Source of the DNA: Salmonella enterica subsp. houtenae serovar Houten
GTDB lineage: Bacteria; Pseudomonadota; Gammaproteobacteria; Enterobacterales; Enterobacteriaceae
Assembly (NCBI GenBank): GCA_900478215.1
Contig: LS483478.1
Span: 310,001-374,000 of the forward strand
Direction: 5' to 3'
Length of the DNA stretch: 64,000 nt
Under the pieces are notes generated by a model that saw only the letters and a program-made list of their open reading frames with translations, ran no database searches and was not told where the DNA came from. A program made the position numbers and the translations under genes. This document shows, one piece after another, positions 36,504 through 45,551 of this stretch (position 1 is the first letter of the stretch; each line of letters opens with the position of its first letter).

Positions 36504-39500
36504 TTAACGAAATGTTTTCTTAACGTTAAGCATAAAGCCTTTATCGCTCATACGGTCTTCCTTCCACTGGTATGCATCCAGATGTAGCGTGGTATCGTTG
36601 CTGTTGTATTTCACGCCGATGGTTGCCAGGCCATTAACGCCGCCGCCTTTTTGACCGTCATCCACGCCGAACGCTTGACCCGCCGCGCCCTGTAATGACG
36701 CTGTACGCTGAGATTTGCTGTAACTCAGATTCGGGCCGCCTTCCAGCGTCGCCGTTGCGCTCCAGCCGTTATCGCCTGTGTAATCCAGTTTCAGACCGAC
36801 AATGGAGTCAACCGCCGTTTCGTTGCCAGCGTTCATACTCAGGTTAAAATCGCCTGCGCTGCGCTCTTTGTAGCTGCCTTCCACGGTATGACGGAATTTC
36901 ACTCCGACATAAGGCGTTACTTTCAACGCATTATCCATCAGCGTGAAGATTTTCGCCCCTTCGCTACGGAACTCCATGTACTGCTGGCGTGCGTTTGAGT
37001 CCGCTGTTTTATTGGTGTCGTTATAAGAAATGGAACGGCTGCTGTCGAGGTTGTGCACGTCATAGCGCAGGCTGTTATTCCAGACCAGATCGTCATCAAA
37101 CGCTGTGCTGTGTTTCAGGCCGAAGAACTGACTGAAGCCGTCGGTCAGGCCATTGTCGCCGGCTTTTTGTGAACCACTGCCGTCCAGACGGGCAATACCG
37201 TACTCCAGCGTCAGGTTCTGGCTGGTGGTCAACTCAAGCTTCTGACGCAGCGCCAGCATGTTGTACTGGGTGTCGTTGCCCAGTTCGGCGCGCGGGTCGC
37301 CTTTCGCCACCACGTTGAACGCCAGACCCTCTTTAATTTGCGGCGCGGCGTCGGCCAGCATAGTGAAGCGGTTACTGAGGATACGCGCCTCGCGGAATAC
37401 CGTAGTTGCCTGGCTACCGCTCACTTGTTTCAGCGCATTGTTCAACTCTGCGGTAGTGCCGACGTTGAGGCTGGTGTACAGCTCGTTGTTAGTGTAACCG
37501 GCATCCAACGCCTGCGCCACGCCATTAACACTGCCGTCGGTCGCCACATCCACGTAGGCATTTTTGCTCATGGTAACGTCGACGTTACCGTCGGCGTCGG
37601 TGTTGCCCTGCGCCGTCCAGACGACCGAGGTGGACTGGATAGCGTCAGCATCGGTCAGATTGCTGCCTTTGACCACGTTATCGAAGCTGACGGTGGTATC
37701 GGCAGTACCGGCAGTAAAGCCGGTATTAATTTCCACACCGCTCATACTGGCGTTACTGACCATCAGCTCACCCGCGCTGCCGTCGGCATTGGTGCCCACC
37801 ACGTAGCCAGACAGGTTGTTCATATCCGAAGAGGAAGATGATGAATGCGCGGCATTGGCCGCAGCCATACCGTCATCAATTGTTGGTACGGTCGGGGCGG
37901 TGAAATCAACATAGTGCGTTTCCGTCCCGTTGCCGTTTTCACCGCTACCCTCGATGGTTTTTCCGTCCTGCTTGATAAAGCCAGAACCGCTTACGCTGCT
38001 ATCAATATAGACCGTACCGTTGTTGACGATATGACCGTTGCTACCCAACTGACTGAATGCATACGAGTTGTTGGCGTAGATATTAATGGTGCCGTTGTTT
38101 TCAATAACCGCATTGGTTTTGGCGTCTGACTCCAGTTGCATCCCAACCATGTTGGTTTGTGTGGTGCCTTCGGTTCCTACGTTGATGGTGCCGTTGTTGA
38201 CCATCTTCGCGTTGCCGTGAGCAGACATGGCGACATTGTTAGTTTTATCAATGTTGATGGCGCCGTCGTTGATAGCCTTGCTGCCGCCGTTATTTTTTGA
38301 AGTAGTGATCTGCCCGTTAATCACGCCGGTTGCGCCGTTGTACAACGTGTGGCCGGAACCGCTGGTGGCAATATCTGCATCGCTGTTGACGGTGCCCCAG
38401 TTATTGAATGCACCGGACCATAGACTATTATCCCCCAACGTGATGATGCCGCCTTCGAGATTATTAAGTGTACCGCCTTTATCGACGGAACCGTTTTTGA
38501 TTACGCCCGCGTTGTTCACGGTGGCCGCGGCGCTGAAGGTGAGTTTATCCACCTCGCCGCCTTCGTTATTATTCAATACTGCGTTACCTGATGCGCCGGT
38601 CCAGGCGGTTACCAGACCCGTGTTATTCATCGTGCTGGCCCACTGCTCAACGGATTTCATCGTACCGCTGTTGTTGATAACAGAACCCGCTACTGTGGTG
38701 CCGGTTTTTCCGGTGACGGCGCCGGTATTATTGAAGATGCCACCGTCAACGGAGACAGTCGCCGTGGTGCCGTCGTTGGTGTAAATACCGCCGGTTGCGA
38801 TGTCCACGCTGCTGATATTGCCGGTGGATTTATTGGTGAGATCGCCATAGTTATTGACGGTGACCTTGCCGCCGCTGAGGGTGCCCGCGTTGGTGACGTA
38901 TGCAGTATCCGTTGCTATCGGGTCGGTGACGATATTCTTATCCGCCAGTGTTTCACCGGCGTCGGCAATCATGCCGCCGTCTTTGAACGAGAGCGAGAGG
39001 TACCGATCATCATAGTCGTCGCTGTTCTGGCAAACCCCATCGAAGCAGATTGTGCCGTAGTTAACAATGAGGCCGCCGCCGCTGCTGTAGAAGGGCTGGC
39101 CGAATGCCGCATCGATATTAATAACGCCATTGATATCGTTGATTGCAACACCGCTGCCAAACGCGGCCATGCCGACCAGTTGGTTTGCGCCGCCAGCCGT
39201 GTCGCTGTCGGCAGTCAGCGTGATGTTCCCCTGATTAATGACGGTGCCGCCGTACATGGCCGTCATGCCGAAACCTTCGTTATGGACGGTAATGGTTCCG
39301 GTGTTAATCGCGGTGGCGTCGCCGCTACCGTCATTAACCAGAGAACCTGTAACCATGCCTGCGCTGGTCAATTCATAGCTGGTATACTGAGCCGGGTTCC
39401 AGTAGGATTCCCCACTAACGTTGCCGTCCTCATCCAGCGCCTGTCGAAATCCATCCACATAGATGTTTCCAGCATTAAGTGCGGTACCTTTGCTGGCGCC

Positions 39501-42419
39501 CATACCGTAAACCCCCGCGCCATATACTGATATGTGCGCGTTGGCATCATTAGTGACCGTACCGTAATTGTAGGCCAGCATGCCGTAAGCGGTGTTGCTG
39601 TACCAGTACATAGGGTAGATTTCGGCTCCGCCAGTCCAGGCTGGCGTGGTAGCCAGCGTTAGCGAAATATCGCCGCTTGCCGTGTTTTCCGCAGTTGATG
39701 CTGTCCCATTGGCAGCCATAATTGCCCCCTGCCCGGCGTTGCCATCGGCGACGACAGTAGTTTTTCCGCTGTTTTTATTCTGAGCACCCTCGGTAGCGAG
39801 TATAAAGGTCATCATGGTATCGGCATTAATGGTCCCCTGATTATCAATAGAGGACCCCTCGCCGCTGGCCGTCAGCAGAGCGTTCTGGGTGTAAACATCA
39901 GTATAAATGACATTGTAATCGACATCGATAATGGAGCTGTCGCTCAGCACCAGCGAGCCACCGTTTTGCACATTGACCAGTTGCGTATGTCCACCTTCGA
40001 CATCCGTAATTTTTACCTGAGAGTGTCCGTTCAGGGTTACGTTGCTGTCGCCATCTATATTGATAGCAATAACATCAGAAGCAGCAATTTCCTGTGGTGA
40101 GGACGAATAGTCAATATTAATCCCTCCCATCAAATTAATGTTGTTGCCCTTACCTTTAACGTTCAGACCGATCGTGGAGCCCATATACTGAGCTTCGGCA
40201 ACGCTCTGGTCGTTCATATTGATATTGAGCACGCCGGTAATATTTGCCTGGTTATTGCTGCCGGTGATATCAATACCGATCAGGGCGTCGTTGTTTGCAA
40301 TCTGACTGTCGCTGGCGGCGTAATCGCCATTGATTGTGACATTGCCAGTGATGCTGGTGGTGTTGTTGTCGCCCGTTACGGAGACGCCCGTCGCACCGCG
40401 ATAAATACCGTCGCCGTCCTGTATGGAGTTTACTGTGATATCGCCGTCCAGGTTAACCTGAGACTGGTTTCCGCTGACCAGCGTACCAGTGCCGTTCAGG
40501 CTGATATCGATATTACCTTTGTTATTGAAGGTGTTTCCCTGCCCTGCAACAATGAAGCCGACGGAGTTGGCATCGTGCACCGTGGCATTACCAATATTTT
40601 TGGCCGTGTTGTTTTGACCGTCGCTAGTAATCCCCATCGCGCCATGGATGACCAGCAGATCGCCTGCCTGTGTCAGGTAGGCGTCTCTACCGTTGATAAT
40701 AATGGCGCTGGAGCCTGCGCCATCCACGTTGATGTCACCGGTATTGGCAATGCGGGCGTTATTGCCGTCGATGCGCGTTCCTGCTGCACCGTTGGTGATG
40801 GTCTGGTTCCCCTCACTGATGATGAGCGCATTATCGCCATCAATGGACAATGCAGTAGAGCCTGCGCCATCAATGGACATACCCCCGGTATTGTCGATGA
40901 CCGCATCGTCCCCGACGATCTCTGCGCCTGTTGCGCCGTCAGTGACGTTCAGTTTGCCGTCGTTGGTGATGCGTGCTTTATCGCCGTTAATGACCGTTCC
41001 CGTAGAGCCCTGACCGCTGATGTCAGACTTCCCGCCGATAACGACGCTGGCATCGCGGCCGTCGATAATCATCGCCGTGCCGCCGCTGTTGACGGTAATG
41101 TCGCCAGTCATGTTGACTGTGGCGTCATCGCCTTTAACGTGCGAGCCCGTTGCGCCGTCGGAGATACTCTGAGTCCCTTCGTTGGTGATTGTGGTATTGT
41201 CGCCATCAACAATCAGCGCGACAGAGCCTTCCCCGCGAGTGGTCGTGTTGCCGTTGTTATCAATGGTGGCATTGTTACCAGTGATCCTGGCCCCCGTTGC
41301 GCCATCCGAGACGTTCATTTTCCCATCGTTAGCGATCTTCGCGTTATTACCATTGATAATGGAACCGGTGGAGCCCTGGCCGCTAATATCGGAAATACCT
41401 TTATTATTCAGCGTGATGTTATCGCCATCGATGATCATGGCGGTGCCGCCGCCGGTGACGGTGATTTCGCCGGAAGCATTGGTGACAGTGTCGTAACCGG
41501 AAATCAATGCGCCGATGGCGCCATCCACGGTGGAGTTGCCGGCGATGGTATTTTGGCTGCCATCGCCGGTAATGACCAGGCCGACCGCGCCATCAGTGGC
41601 GGTAGAATCGCCGCTTAACGTATTGATGGTATGGTCGCCTGAGATAATCACCCCTGTTTTACCCTCGCCGCTGATGGTCATTCCGCGCGTGGTGGCGTGT
41701 TCTTCTTCATCGCCGGTTATTACCGTCGTATTCTCATCAGCGAGGATCAGGTAGCCCCGGCTGTCATACTTCCAGTACAGGCCGTTGGCTTGAGTGCCCT
41801 CCAGCACGGCGGCGTTATAATCCGTGACTTTCCAGTTGGCGACGTTCAGCGTTTTACCGCCTTCGGTGGTGAGCACCCATTGATCGCTTTCTTCAACGTA
41901 GCTGAGCGTGGCCCCGCCGAGATGTTTGCCGTTATCCAGTTTAATGTCATCGAAAAGTAAGCTTTTGGCGCCTTTATTGATTGCGACGCTGTTGATAAAG
42001 GTTTTGACGGTGTGATCCACCGGTGTGACATTATCATCGCCATCATCGGGCGGGATAACGTCATCATTGTCGCCGCTGCTGTCGTCCGGCGGGACAATGT
42101 CGTCCCCGTCGTCATTGGCTGGCGTAGGCGCGTAATTATTGCCGTGCGCGTTACCGTCGGTATCGCTATTGTATACGCCGAGGGCGACGCCAGTGGCCAG
42201 CGCCGCCACACCGCCCGCTACCCATGTCCAGTGATTGTCATTTTCGTTGTTAGCGATCAGACAGGTTGCTGGTAATTTGTTACGTTCTGACAGGGATAAC
42301 GAAGAACTATTGGCTGGGCATTTTTCATCATCGTCGGTATTTTCTGCCGCCATTGCAGGGTAGTAAGACGTTTGCAATGCAAGTGCAATACCAATAGCCA
42401 GTATTTTTTTCCTTTGCAT
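36504..42419 (-). CDS. bigA: Large autotransporter/surface protein BigA
   Basis: Putative surface-exposed virulence protein, 1971 residues, uninterrupted. Signal peptide about 1-24 (cleavage after AMA). Then a Cys pair (34, 53), a hydrophobic stretch at 64-83 (WTWVAGGVAALATGV...), a strongly acidic linker with PPDD repeats (about 84-137), a region of 24/25-residue glycine-rich repeats (about 225-660), further beta-helix-like Asn/Gly-rich passenger, and a C-terminal autotransporter barrel from about 1685. The last residues are KTFR, so the usual terminal aromatic is followed by Arg. Resembles Salmonella BigA and E. coli YdbA. Preceded by ctaagga 7 bases ahead of ATG. Exact function is not known. 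Confidence 0.92.
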   Translation of the reverse strand: MQRKKILAIGIALALQTSYYPAMAAENTDDDEKCPANSSSLSLSERNKLPATCLIANNENDNHWTWVAGGVAALATGVALGVYNSDTDGNAHGNNYAPTPANDDGDDIVPPDDSSGDNDDVIPPDDGDDNVTPVDHTVKTFINSVAINKGAKSLLFDDIKLDNGKHLGGATLSYVEESDQWVLTTEGGKTLNVANWKVTDYNAAVLEGTQANGLYWKYDSRGYLILADENTTVITGDEEEHATTRGMTISGEGKTGVIISGDHTINTLSGDSTATDGAVGLVITGDGSQNTIAGNSTVDGAIGALISGYDTVTNASGEITVTGGGTAMIIDGDNITLNNKGISDISGQGSTGSIINGNNAKIANDGKMNVSDGATGARITGNNATIDNNGNTTTRGEGSVALIVDGDNTTITNEGTQSISDGATGSHVKGDDATVNMTGDITVNSGGTAMIIDGRDASVVIGGKSDISGQGSTGTVINGDKARITNDGKLNVTDGATGAEIVGDDAVIDNTGGMSIDGAGSTALSIDGDNALIISEGNQTITNGAAGTRIDGNNARIANTGDINVDGAGSSAIIINGRDAYLTQAGDLLVIHGAMGITSDGQNNTAKNIGNATVHDANSVGFIVAGQGNTFNNKGNIDISLNGTGTLVSGNQSQVNLDGDITVNSIQDGDGIYRGATGVSVTGDNNTTSITGNVTINGDYAASDSQIANNDALIGIDITGSNNQANITGVLNINMNDQSVAEAQYMGSTIGLNVKGKGNNINLMGGINIDYSSSPQEIAASDVIAINIDGDSNVTLNGHSQVKITDVEGGHTQLVNVQNGGSLVLSDSSIIDVDYNVIYTDVYTQNALLTASGEGSSIDNQGTINADTMMTFILATEGAQNKNSGKTTVVADGNAGQGAIMAANGTASTAENTASGDISLTLATTPAWTGGAEIYPMYWYSNTAYGMLAYNYGTVTNDANAHISVYGAGVYGMGASKGTALNAGNIYVDGFRQALDEDGNVSGESYWNPAQYTSYELTSAGMVTGSLVNDGSGDATAINTGTITVHNEGFGMTAMYGGTVINQGNITLTADSDTAGGANQLVGMAAFGSGVAINDINGVINIDAAFGQPFYSSGGGLIVNYGTICFDGVCQNSDDYDDRYLSLSFKDGGMIADAGETLADKNIVTDPIATDTAYVTNAGTLSGGKVTVNNYGDLTNKSTGNISSVDIATGGIYTNDGTTATVSVDGGIFNNTGAVTGKTGTTVAGSVINNSGTMKSVEQWASTMNNTGLVTAWTGASGNAVLNNNEGGEVDKLTFSAAATVNNAGVIKNGSVDKGGTLNNLEGGIITLGDNSLWSGAFNNWGTVNSDADIATSGSGHTLYNGATGVINGQITTSKNNGGSKAINDGAINIDKTNNVAMSAHGNAKMVNNGTINVGTEGTTQTNMVGMQLESDAKTNAVIENNGTINIYANNSYAFSQLGSNGHIVNNGTVYIDSSVSGSGFIKQDGKTIEGSGENGNGTETHYVDFTAPTVPTIDDGMAAANAAHSSSSSSDMNNLSGYVVGTNADGSAGELMVSNASMSGVEINTGFTAGTADTTVSFDNVVKGSNLTDADAIQSTSVVWTAQGNTDADGNVDVTMSKNAYVDVATDGSVNGVAQALDAGYTNNELYTSLNVGTTAELNNALKQVSGSQATTVFREARILSNRFTMLADAAPQIKEGLAFNVVAKGDPRAELGNDTQYNMLALRQKLELTTSQNLTLEYGIARLDGSGSQKAGDNGLTDGFSQFFGLKHSTAFDDDLVWNNSLRYDVHNLDSSRSISYNDTNKTADSNARQQYMEFRSEGAKIFTLMDNALKVTPYVGVKFRHTVEGSYKERSAGDFNLSMNAGNETAVDSIVGLKLDYTGDNGWSATATLEGGPNLSYSKSQRTASLQGAAGQAFGVDDGQKGGGVNGLATIGVKYNSNDTTLHLDAYQWKEDRMSDKGFMLNVKKTFR
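40692..41444 (-). repeat. Nested in-frame repeats inside bigA
   Basis: Rungs of 24 or 25 codons with a pattern like DGATG-x-x-I-x-GDNA-x-I-x-N-x-G. Five rungs make a 122-codon (366 bp) super-repeat: T326-AMIIDG recurs at T448 (41444 and 41078 on the minus strand), and a weaker third copy (SAIIING) begins about 123 codons later. Expected to form a beta-helix. Confidence 0.8.
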
Positions 42420-42697
42420 AATAAATCCTTAGTATAAGAGGGAAGGGGACAATAAGGCGAGGAATGGATATTAATAATTACAGAGAGAGTCTATATTTTC
42501 GTCTCTGCTTTTCCAACACCGCGGCAGTGTTAGAAACCCTACTAATATTCTTTATAATTATGTGTTTCAGGTAGGAGGTTGGGAGTTTGCGATATGTGGC
42601 GATGATTGTCGCTATATTTATAAGAGCTGTGAATAAATTTAAAAAAGTTTAATTGTAAAGTAAGAAAAAATACATTTATCAGGCGAGAAAAAGTAAA
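42420..42697 (-). promoter_or_regulatory. AT-rich bigA upstream region
   Basis: Very AT-rich stretch between bigA and the cysG 3' end; no gene seen. It should carry the bigA promoter. Low GC content is typical of H-NS-bound DNA, but binding is only inferred. Confidence 0.4.
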
Positions 42698-42716
42698 TGC
42701 CCTGAATCCCAGGGCA
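42698..42716. terminator. Terminator after cysG
   Basis: tgccctg-aatcc-cagggca stem. On the minus strand it is followed by ttactttttc; on the plus strand by cttttttatt. Confidence 0.7.
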
Positions 42717-42724
42717 CTTTTTTA

Positions 42725-44098
42725 TTAATGATTTGAGAACCAATTTAATTTATCGCGGAGCCCGACCACACGGCCAACAATAATAAGCGCCGGGCTGGCA
42801 ACTTGTTTCGCCAGTTCACCTAGTTGCGCCAGCTCACCATTGACTACCCGTTGTTTGATGGAAGTGCCATTTTCAACCAGCGCGACGGGCATATCGGCCT
42901 GCATACCGAATGCGATCAGTTTTTCCTGGATAGTTGTCGCCTGATTGAGTCCCATATAGAACACCAGCGTCTGTTTTTCTGCCGCCAGGTTTTCCCAGTC
43001 CAGCTCACCGCCGGTTTTCAGGTGACCTGTGACCAGCCGCACGCTTTGTGCGTAGTCGCGGTGGGTGAGGGGAATGCCGGAATAAGCCGAACAGCCGGAA
43101 GCGGCGGTAATACCGGGAACCACCGAGAACGGGATACCGGCATGGCATAGCGTCTCCAGCTCTTCGCCGCCGCGCCCAAAGATAAACGGATCGCCGCCTT
43201 TCAGGCGTACCACGCGTTTACCTTTTTGCGCTTCACGCAGCAGGATCTGGTTGATTTCCTCCTGCGGGACGCAGTGGTAGCCCGCGCGTTTCCCCACAAA
43301 GACCCGATCGGCGTCGCGGCGAACCAGGTTCATAATGTCGTCGGAGACCAGACGATCGTAAACCACGATATCCGCCTGTTGGATCTGTTGTAACCCTTTC
43401 AGCGTGAGCAGTCCGGCATCGCCCGGCCCGGCGCCGACCAGCACGACTTCGCCGCGGTGATCCAGCGGTTCGCTAAACAGGTGTTCGGTTGTCGCGTTAA
43501 CCGCTTTCTCATCGGCATTCGCCAGCGACTGCGCCAGCCGGTCGTTGACGAAAAATTTTTCCCAGAAGCGACGACGTTCGCCCATGGTGGCGAACTGTTT
43601 TTTCACCCGGGCGCGGAGTTGTCCGGCATAGCGCGCGACCTGCCCCAGATGCTGCGGCAGCAGCGATTCCAGCTTCTCGCGCAGCAGACGCGCCAGCACC
43701 GGAGAGGTGCCGCCGGAGGAAACCGCGACCATCAGCGGCGAGCGGTCAATAATGGAGGGCATGATAAAGCTGGCGGCTTTCGGCGCATCCACCACGTTGC
43801 AGAAGATACGGCGTGACTCCGCCGCTTCGCTGACGCGCTGGTTGACGGCATCGTCGTCGGTGGCCGCGATCGCCAGCCAACACGAGTCGAGAAGCGTTTC
43901 ATCGAATGGCCCCTCAACCAGAGTCAACATACCTTCATTTGCCCATACGGTGAACTGTGGAATAAAGGCCAGCGCATTAACCGTTAAACGCGCGCCTGCT
44001 TCCAGCAGTAACCGTGCTTTGCGTTCAGCGACATCGCCGCCGCCGACGATCAGACAGTCGCGGTCGCGTAATTGACAAAATACAGGCAAATGGTCCAC
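42725..44098 (-). CDS. cysG: Siroheme synthase (trifunctional)
   Basis: Makes siroheme from uroporphyrinogen III for sulfite and nitrite reductases. 457 residues. N-terminal precorrin-2 dehydrogenase/ferrochelatase (about 1-210; NAD-binding VGGGDVAERKARLLLEAGA), C-terminal uroporphyrinogen methyltransferase (from about 215; VGAGPGDAGLLTLKG, LKGGDPFIFGRGGEE). 11 bp after nirC; supplies the NirB cofactor. Confidence 0.98.
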   Translation of the reverse strand: MDHLPVFCQLRDRDCLIVGGGDVAERKARLLLEAGARLTVNALAFIPQFTVWANEGMLTLVEGPFDETLLDSCWLAIAATDDDAVNQRVSEAAESRRIFCNVVDAPKAASFIMPSIIDRSPLMVAVSSGGTSPVLARLLREKLESLLPQHLGQVARYAGQLRARVKKQFATMGERRRFWEKFFVNDRLAQSLANADEKAVNATTEHLFSEPLDHRGEVVLVGAGPGDAGLLTLKGLQQIQQADIVVYDRLVSDDIMNLVRRDADRVFVGKRAGYHCVPQEEINQILLREAQKGKRVVRLKGGDPFIFGRGGEELETLCHAGIPFSVVPGITAASGCSAYSGIPLTHRDYAQSVRLVTGHLKTGGELDWENLAAEKQTLVFYMGLNQATTIQEKLIAFGMQADMPVALVENGTSIKQRVVNGELAQLGELAKQVASPALIIVGRVVGLRDKLNWFSNH

Positions 44099-44109
44099 GA
44101 CATTACCCC

Positions 44110-44919
44110 TTAATGGTTGGTTGTAACCTTAATATGGTTGATTTTTTGCGGAACAGGGCGCTCCGATTTCGGCGTAGCATACCAATAACCTAATCCCATG
44201 AACACGACGCCGGATAAAGTATTGCCCAGAGTGACCCATAACAGATTGTGTCCGATTCCGGACAGGGTATAGGCGTCGCTGTGATGACCAAACCAGGAGA
44301 GGGCGAACAGCGTCATATTAGCGACGGAGTGCTCGTAGCCGGAAGCGATAAACGCCAGCAGACACCACCAGATAGCAAGAAATTTCGCCGTGCCTTCCGT
44401 GCGGACTGCCATCCAGATTGCCAGACAAACCAGCCAGTTACACAGCGCGCCTTTGAAGAACAGTACCATGGCGGGCGCTGTGGTTTTCGCCAGCGCGACT
44501 GAGTGAACGATACTGGTATCGACAGGCAACAAACTGCCGCCGCCCCAGCGGTAAAGCAGCGCGACAAAGACGGAGCCGACCAGGTTGCCGAGCCAGGTTT
44601 GCGGCAGGATAGCCCACATTTGACCGTGGCTGATAGTGCCTGCTTTGACGCCCAGCGTCAGGAACATGGTGTGGCCAGTAAACAGTTCGGAACCAGCAAT
44701 AATCACCAGCGTTAAGGCGATACCGAAGGTGGCACCCATCACCAAAGGACGCACGGAAGGATCGAGTAAATTACCGAGGGTGAAGATGAGAATAATACCG
44801 AGGCCGACATAAGCCCCGGCCATTGCGGAACTGACCCAGAAGCCGAGCGGATTATTCGCCGACAGGCGTGCGATACGCGCAGCGTTAGCCGCACACTTAT
44901 TGATAGTGTCTGTGAACAT
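44110..44919 (-). CDS. nirC: Nitrite channel NirC (FNT family)
   Basis: Inner-membrane nitrite transporter, 269 residues, about six membrane segments. FNT signature parts seen: AGAYVGLGIILIFTLGN near 34 and ANMTLFALSWFGHH near 205. Start ATG at 44919 with aaagga upstream. Separated from nirD by 305 bp that contain a structured repeat, unlike the compact nirBD junction. Confidence 0.96.
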   Translation of the reverse strand: MFTDTINKCAANAARIARLSANNPLGFWVSSAMAGAYVGLGIILIFTLGNLLDPSVRPLVMGATFGIALTLVIIAGSELFTGHTMFLTLGVKAGTISHGQMWAILPQTWLGNLVGSVFVALLYRWGGGSLLPVDTSIVHSVALAKTTAPAMVLFFKGALCNWLVCLAIWMAVRTEGTAKFLAIWWCLLAFIASGYEHSVANMTLFALSWFGHHSDAYTLSGIGHNLLWVTLGNTLSGVVFMGLGYWYATPKSERPVPQKINHIKVTTNH

Positions 44920-44938
44920 GTGTTGATTATCCTTTTCT

Positions 44939-45163
44939 CACTTCATCCTTTGCCCTGCCTCTTTGTTGGCTGCTGAGTTACTCGTCTCATCCTGAGACTC
45001 GCCCTTGCGGGCCGTCGCTCCCCAGTCACATAGTGAACTATGCTCCTGGGGATTAATGAGGGACATCCTTGTCCCTCACCGAAGGCAGCCAGCGGCTGTT
45101 CAAATTCGTTCCTGACGAATTTGTTGCTCAGTTGCCGCCGCGATGCAGTACAAATGATTTTGT
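44939..45163 (-). repeat. Structured dispersed repeat, copy A, just upstream of nirC
   Basis: Read on the minus strand it shares most of its sequence with 61664-61817, with about 70-90 extra bases in the middle. Shared hairpins: a stem at 45101-45123 with loop TCAGGAA; gccc-gcaa-gggc with a GNRA-type loop; and gtctca-gga-tgagac. The extra part holds three more hairpins: cagcc-gct-ggctg; gagggaca-agga-tgtccctc; and a ccccag/ctgggg stem. It ends 19 bases before the nirC start codon. No protein is convincing inside it. Confidence 0.8.
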
Positions 45164-45224
45164 GATAACAATGAAAATGAAAAAAATACAAAAAAGGGGA
45201 GGCGTTGCGCCTCCCAAAAATTTA

Positions 45225-45551
45225 TTAACCGCGCAGTTGCACCGTGCCGTCTTTCACTCGCGCTTCGTAATGTTTCACTGAGAACTGCTCATCTTCCATG
45301 CACAGTCCGTCGCTTAAACGAAAGCGCTGTTTTTTCAGCGGGCTGGCGACCCACAGTTCGCCCTGGTGTTCCGCAATTAGCCCACGAGACAGCACACTGG
45401 CCTCAAAGAACGGGTCGATGTTGCTGATCGCGAACACCTGATCGCTATGGTAAGGACGGAAAATCGCCACCTGCTCGCCGCCTGACAGCGCGCAGACGCC
45501 GGTTCCCGGCAGGATGTCATCGATTTTGCAGATGTTTTGCCACTGGCTCAT
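45225..45551 (-). CDS. nirD: NADH nitrite reductase small subunit
   Basis: Rieske-like fold subunit lacking the Fe-S ligands, 108 residues, required for NirB activity in the cytoplasm. Overlaps nirB by 4 bases (ATGA), giving coupled translation. Confidence 0.97.
   Translation of the reverse strand: MSQWQNICKIDDILPGTGVCALSGGEQVAIFRPYHSDQVFAISNIDPFFEASVLSRGLIAEHQGELWVASPLKKQRFRLSDGLCMEDEQFSVKHYEARVKDGTVQLRG

Noticed and set aside
40692..41444. Possible CRISPR-like periodicity in bigA
   Set aside because: The period is an in-frame 24/25 codons with diverged copies and no spacers; it is a protein repeat.
40575..41618. 347-codon open frame antisense to bigA
   Set aside because: It runs through the glycine-rich repeat of bigA; the repeated codon pattern keeps the opposite strand free of stops. 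No start context and no recognisable protein.
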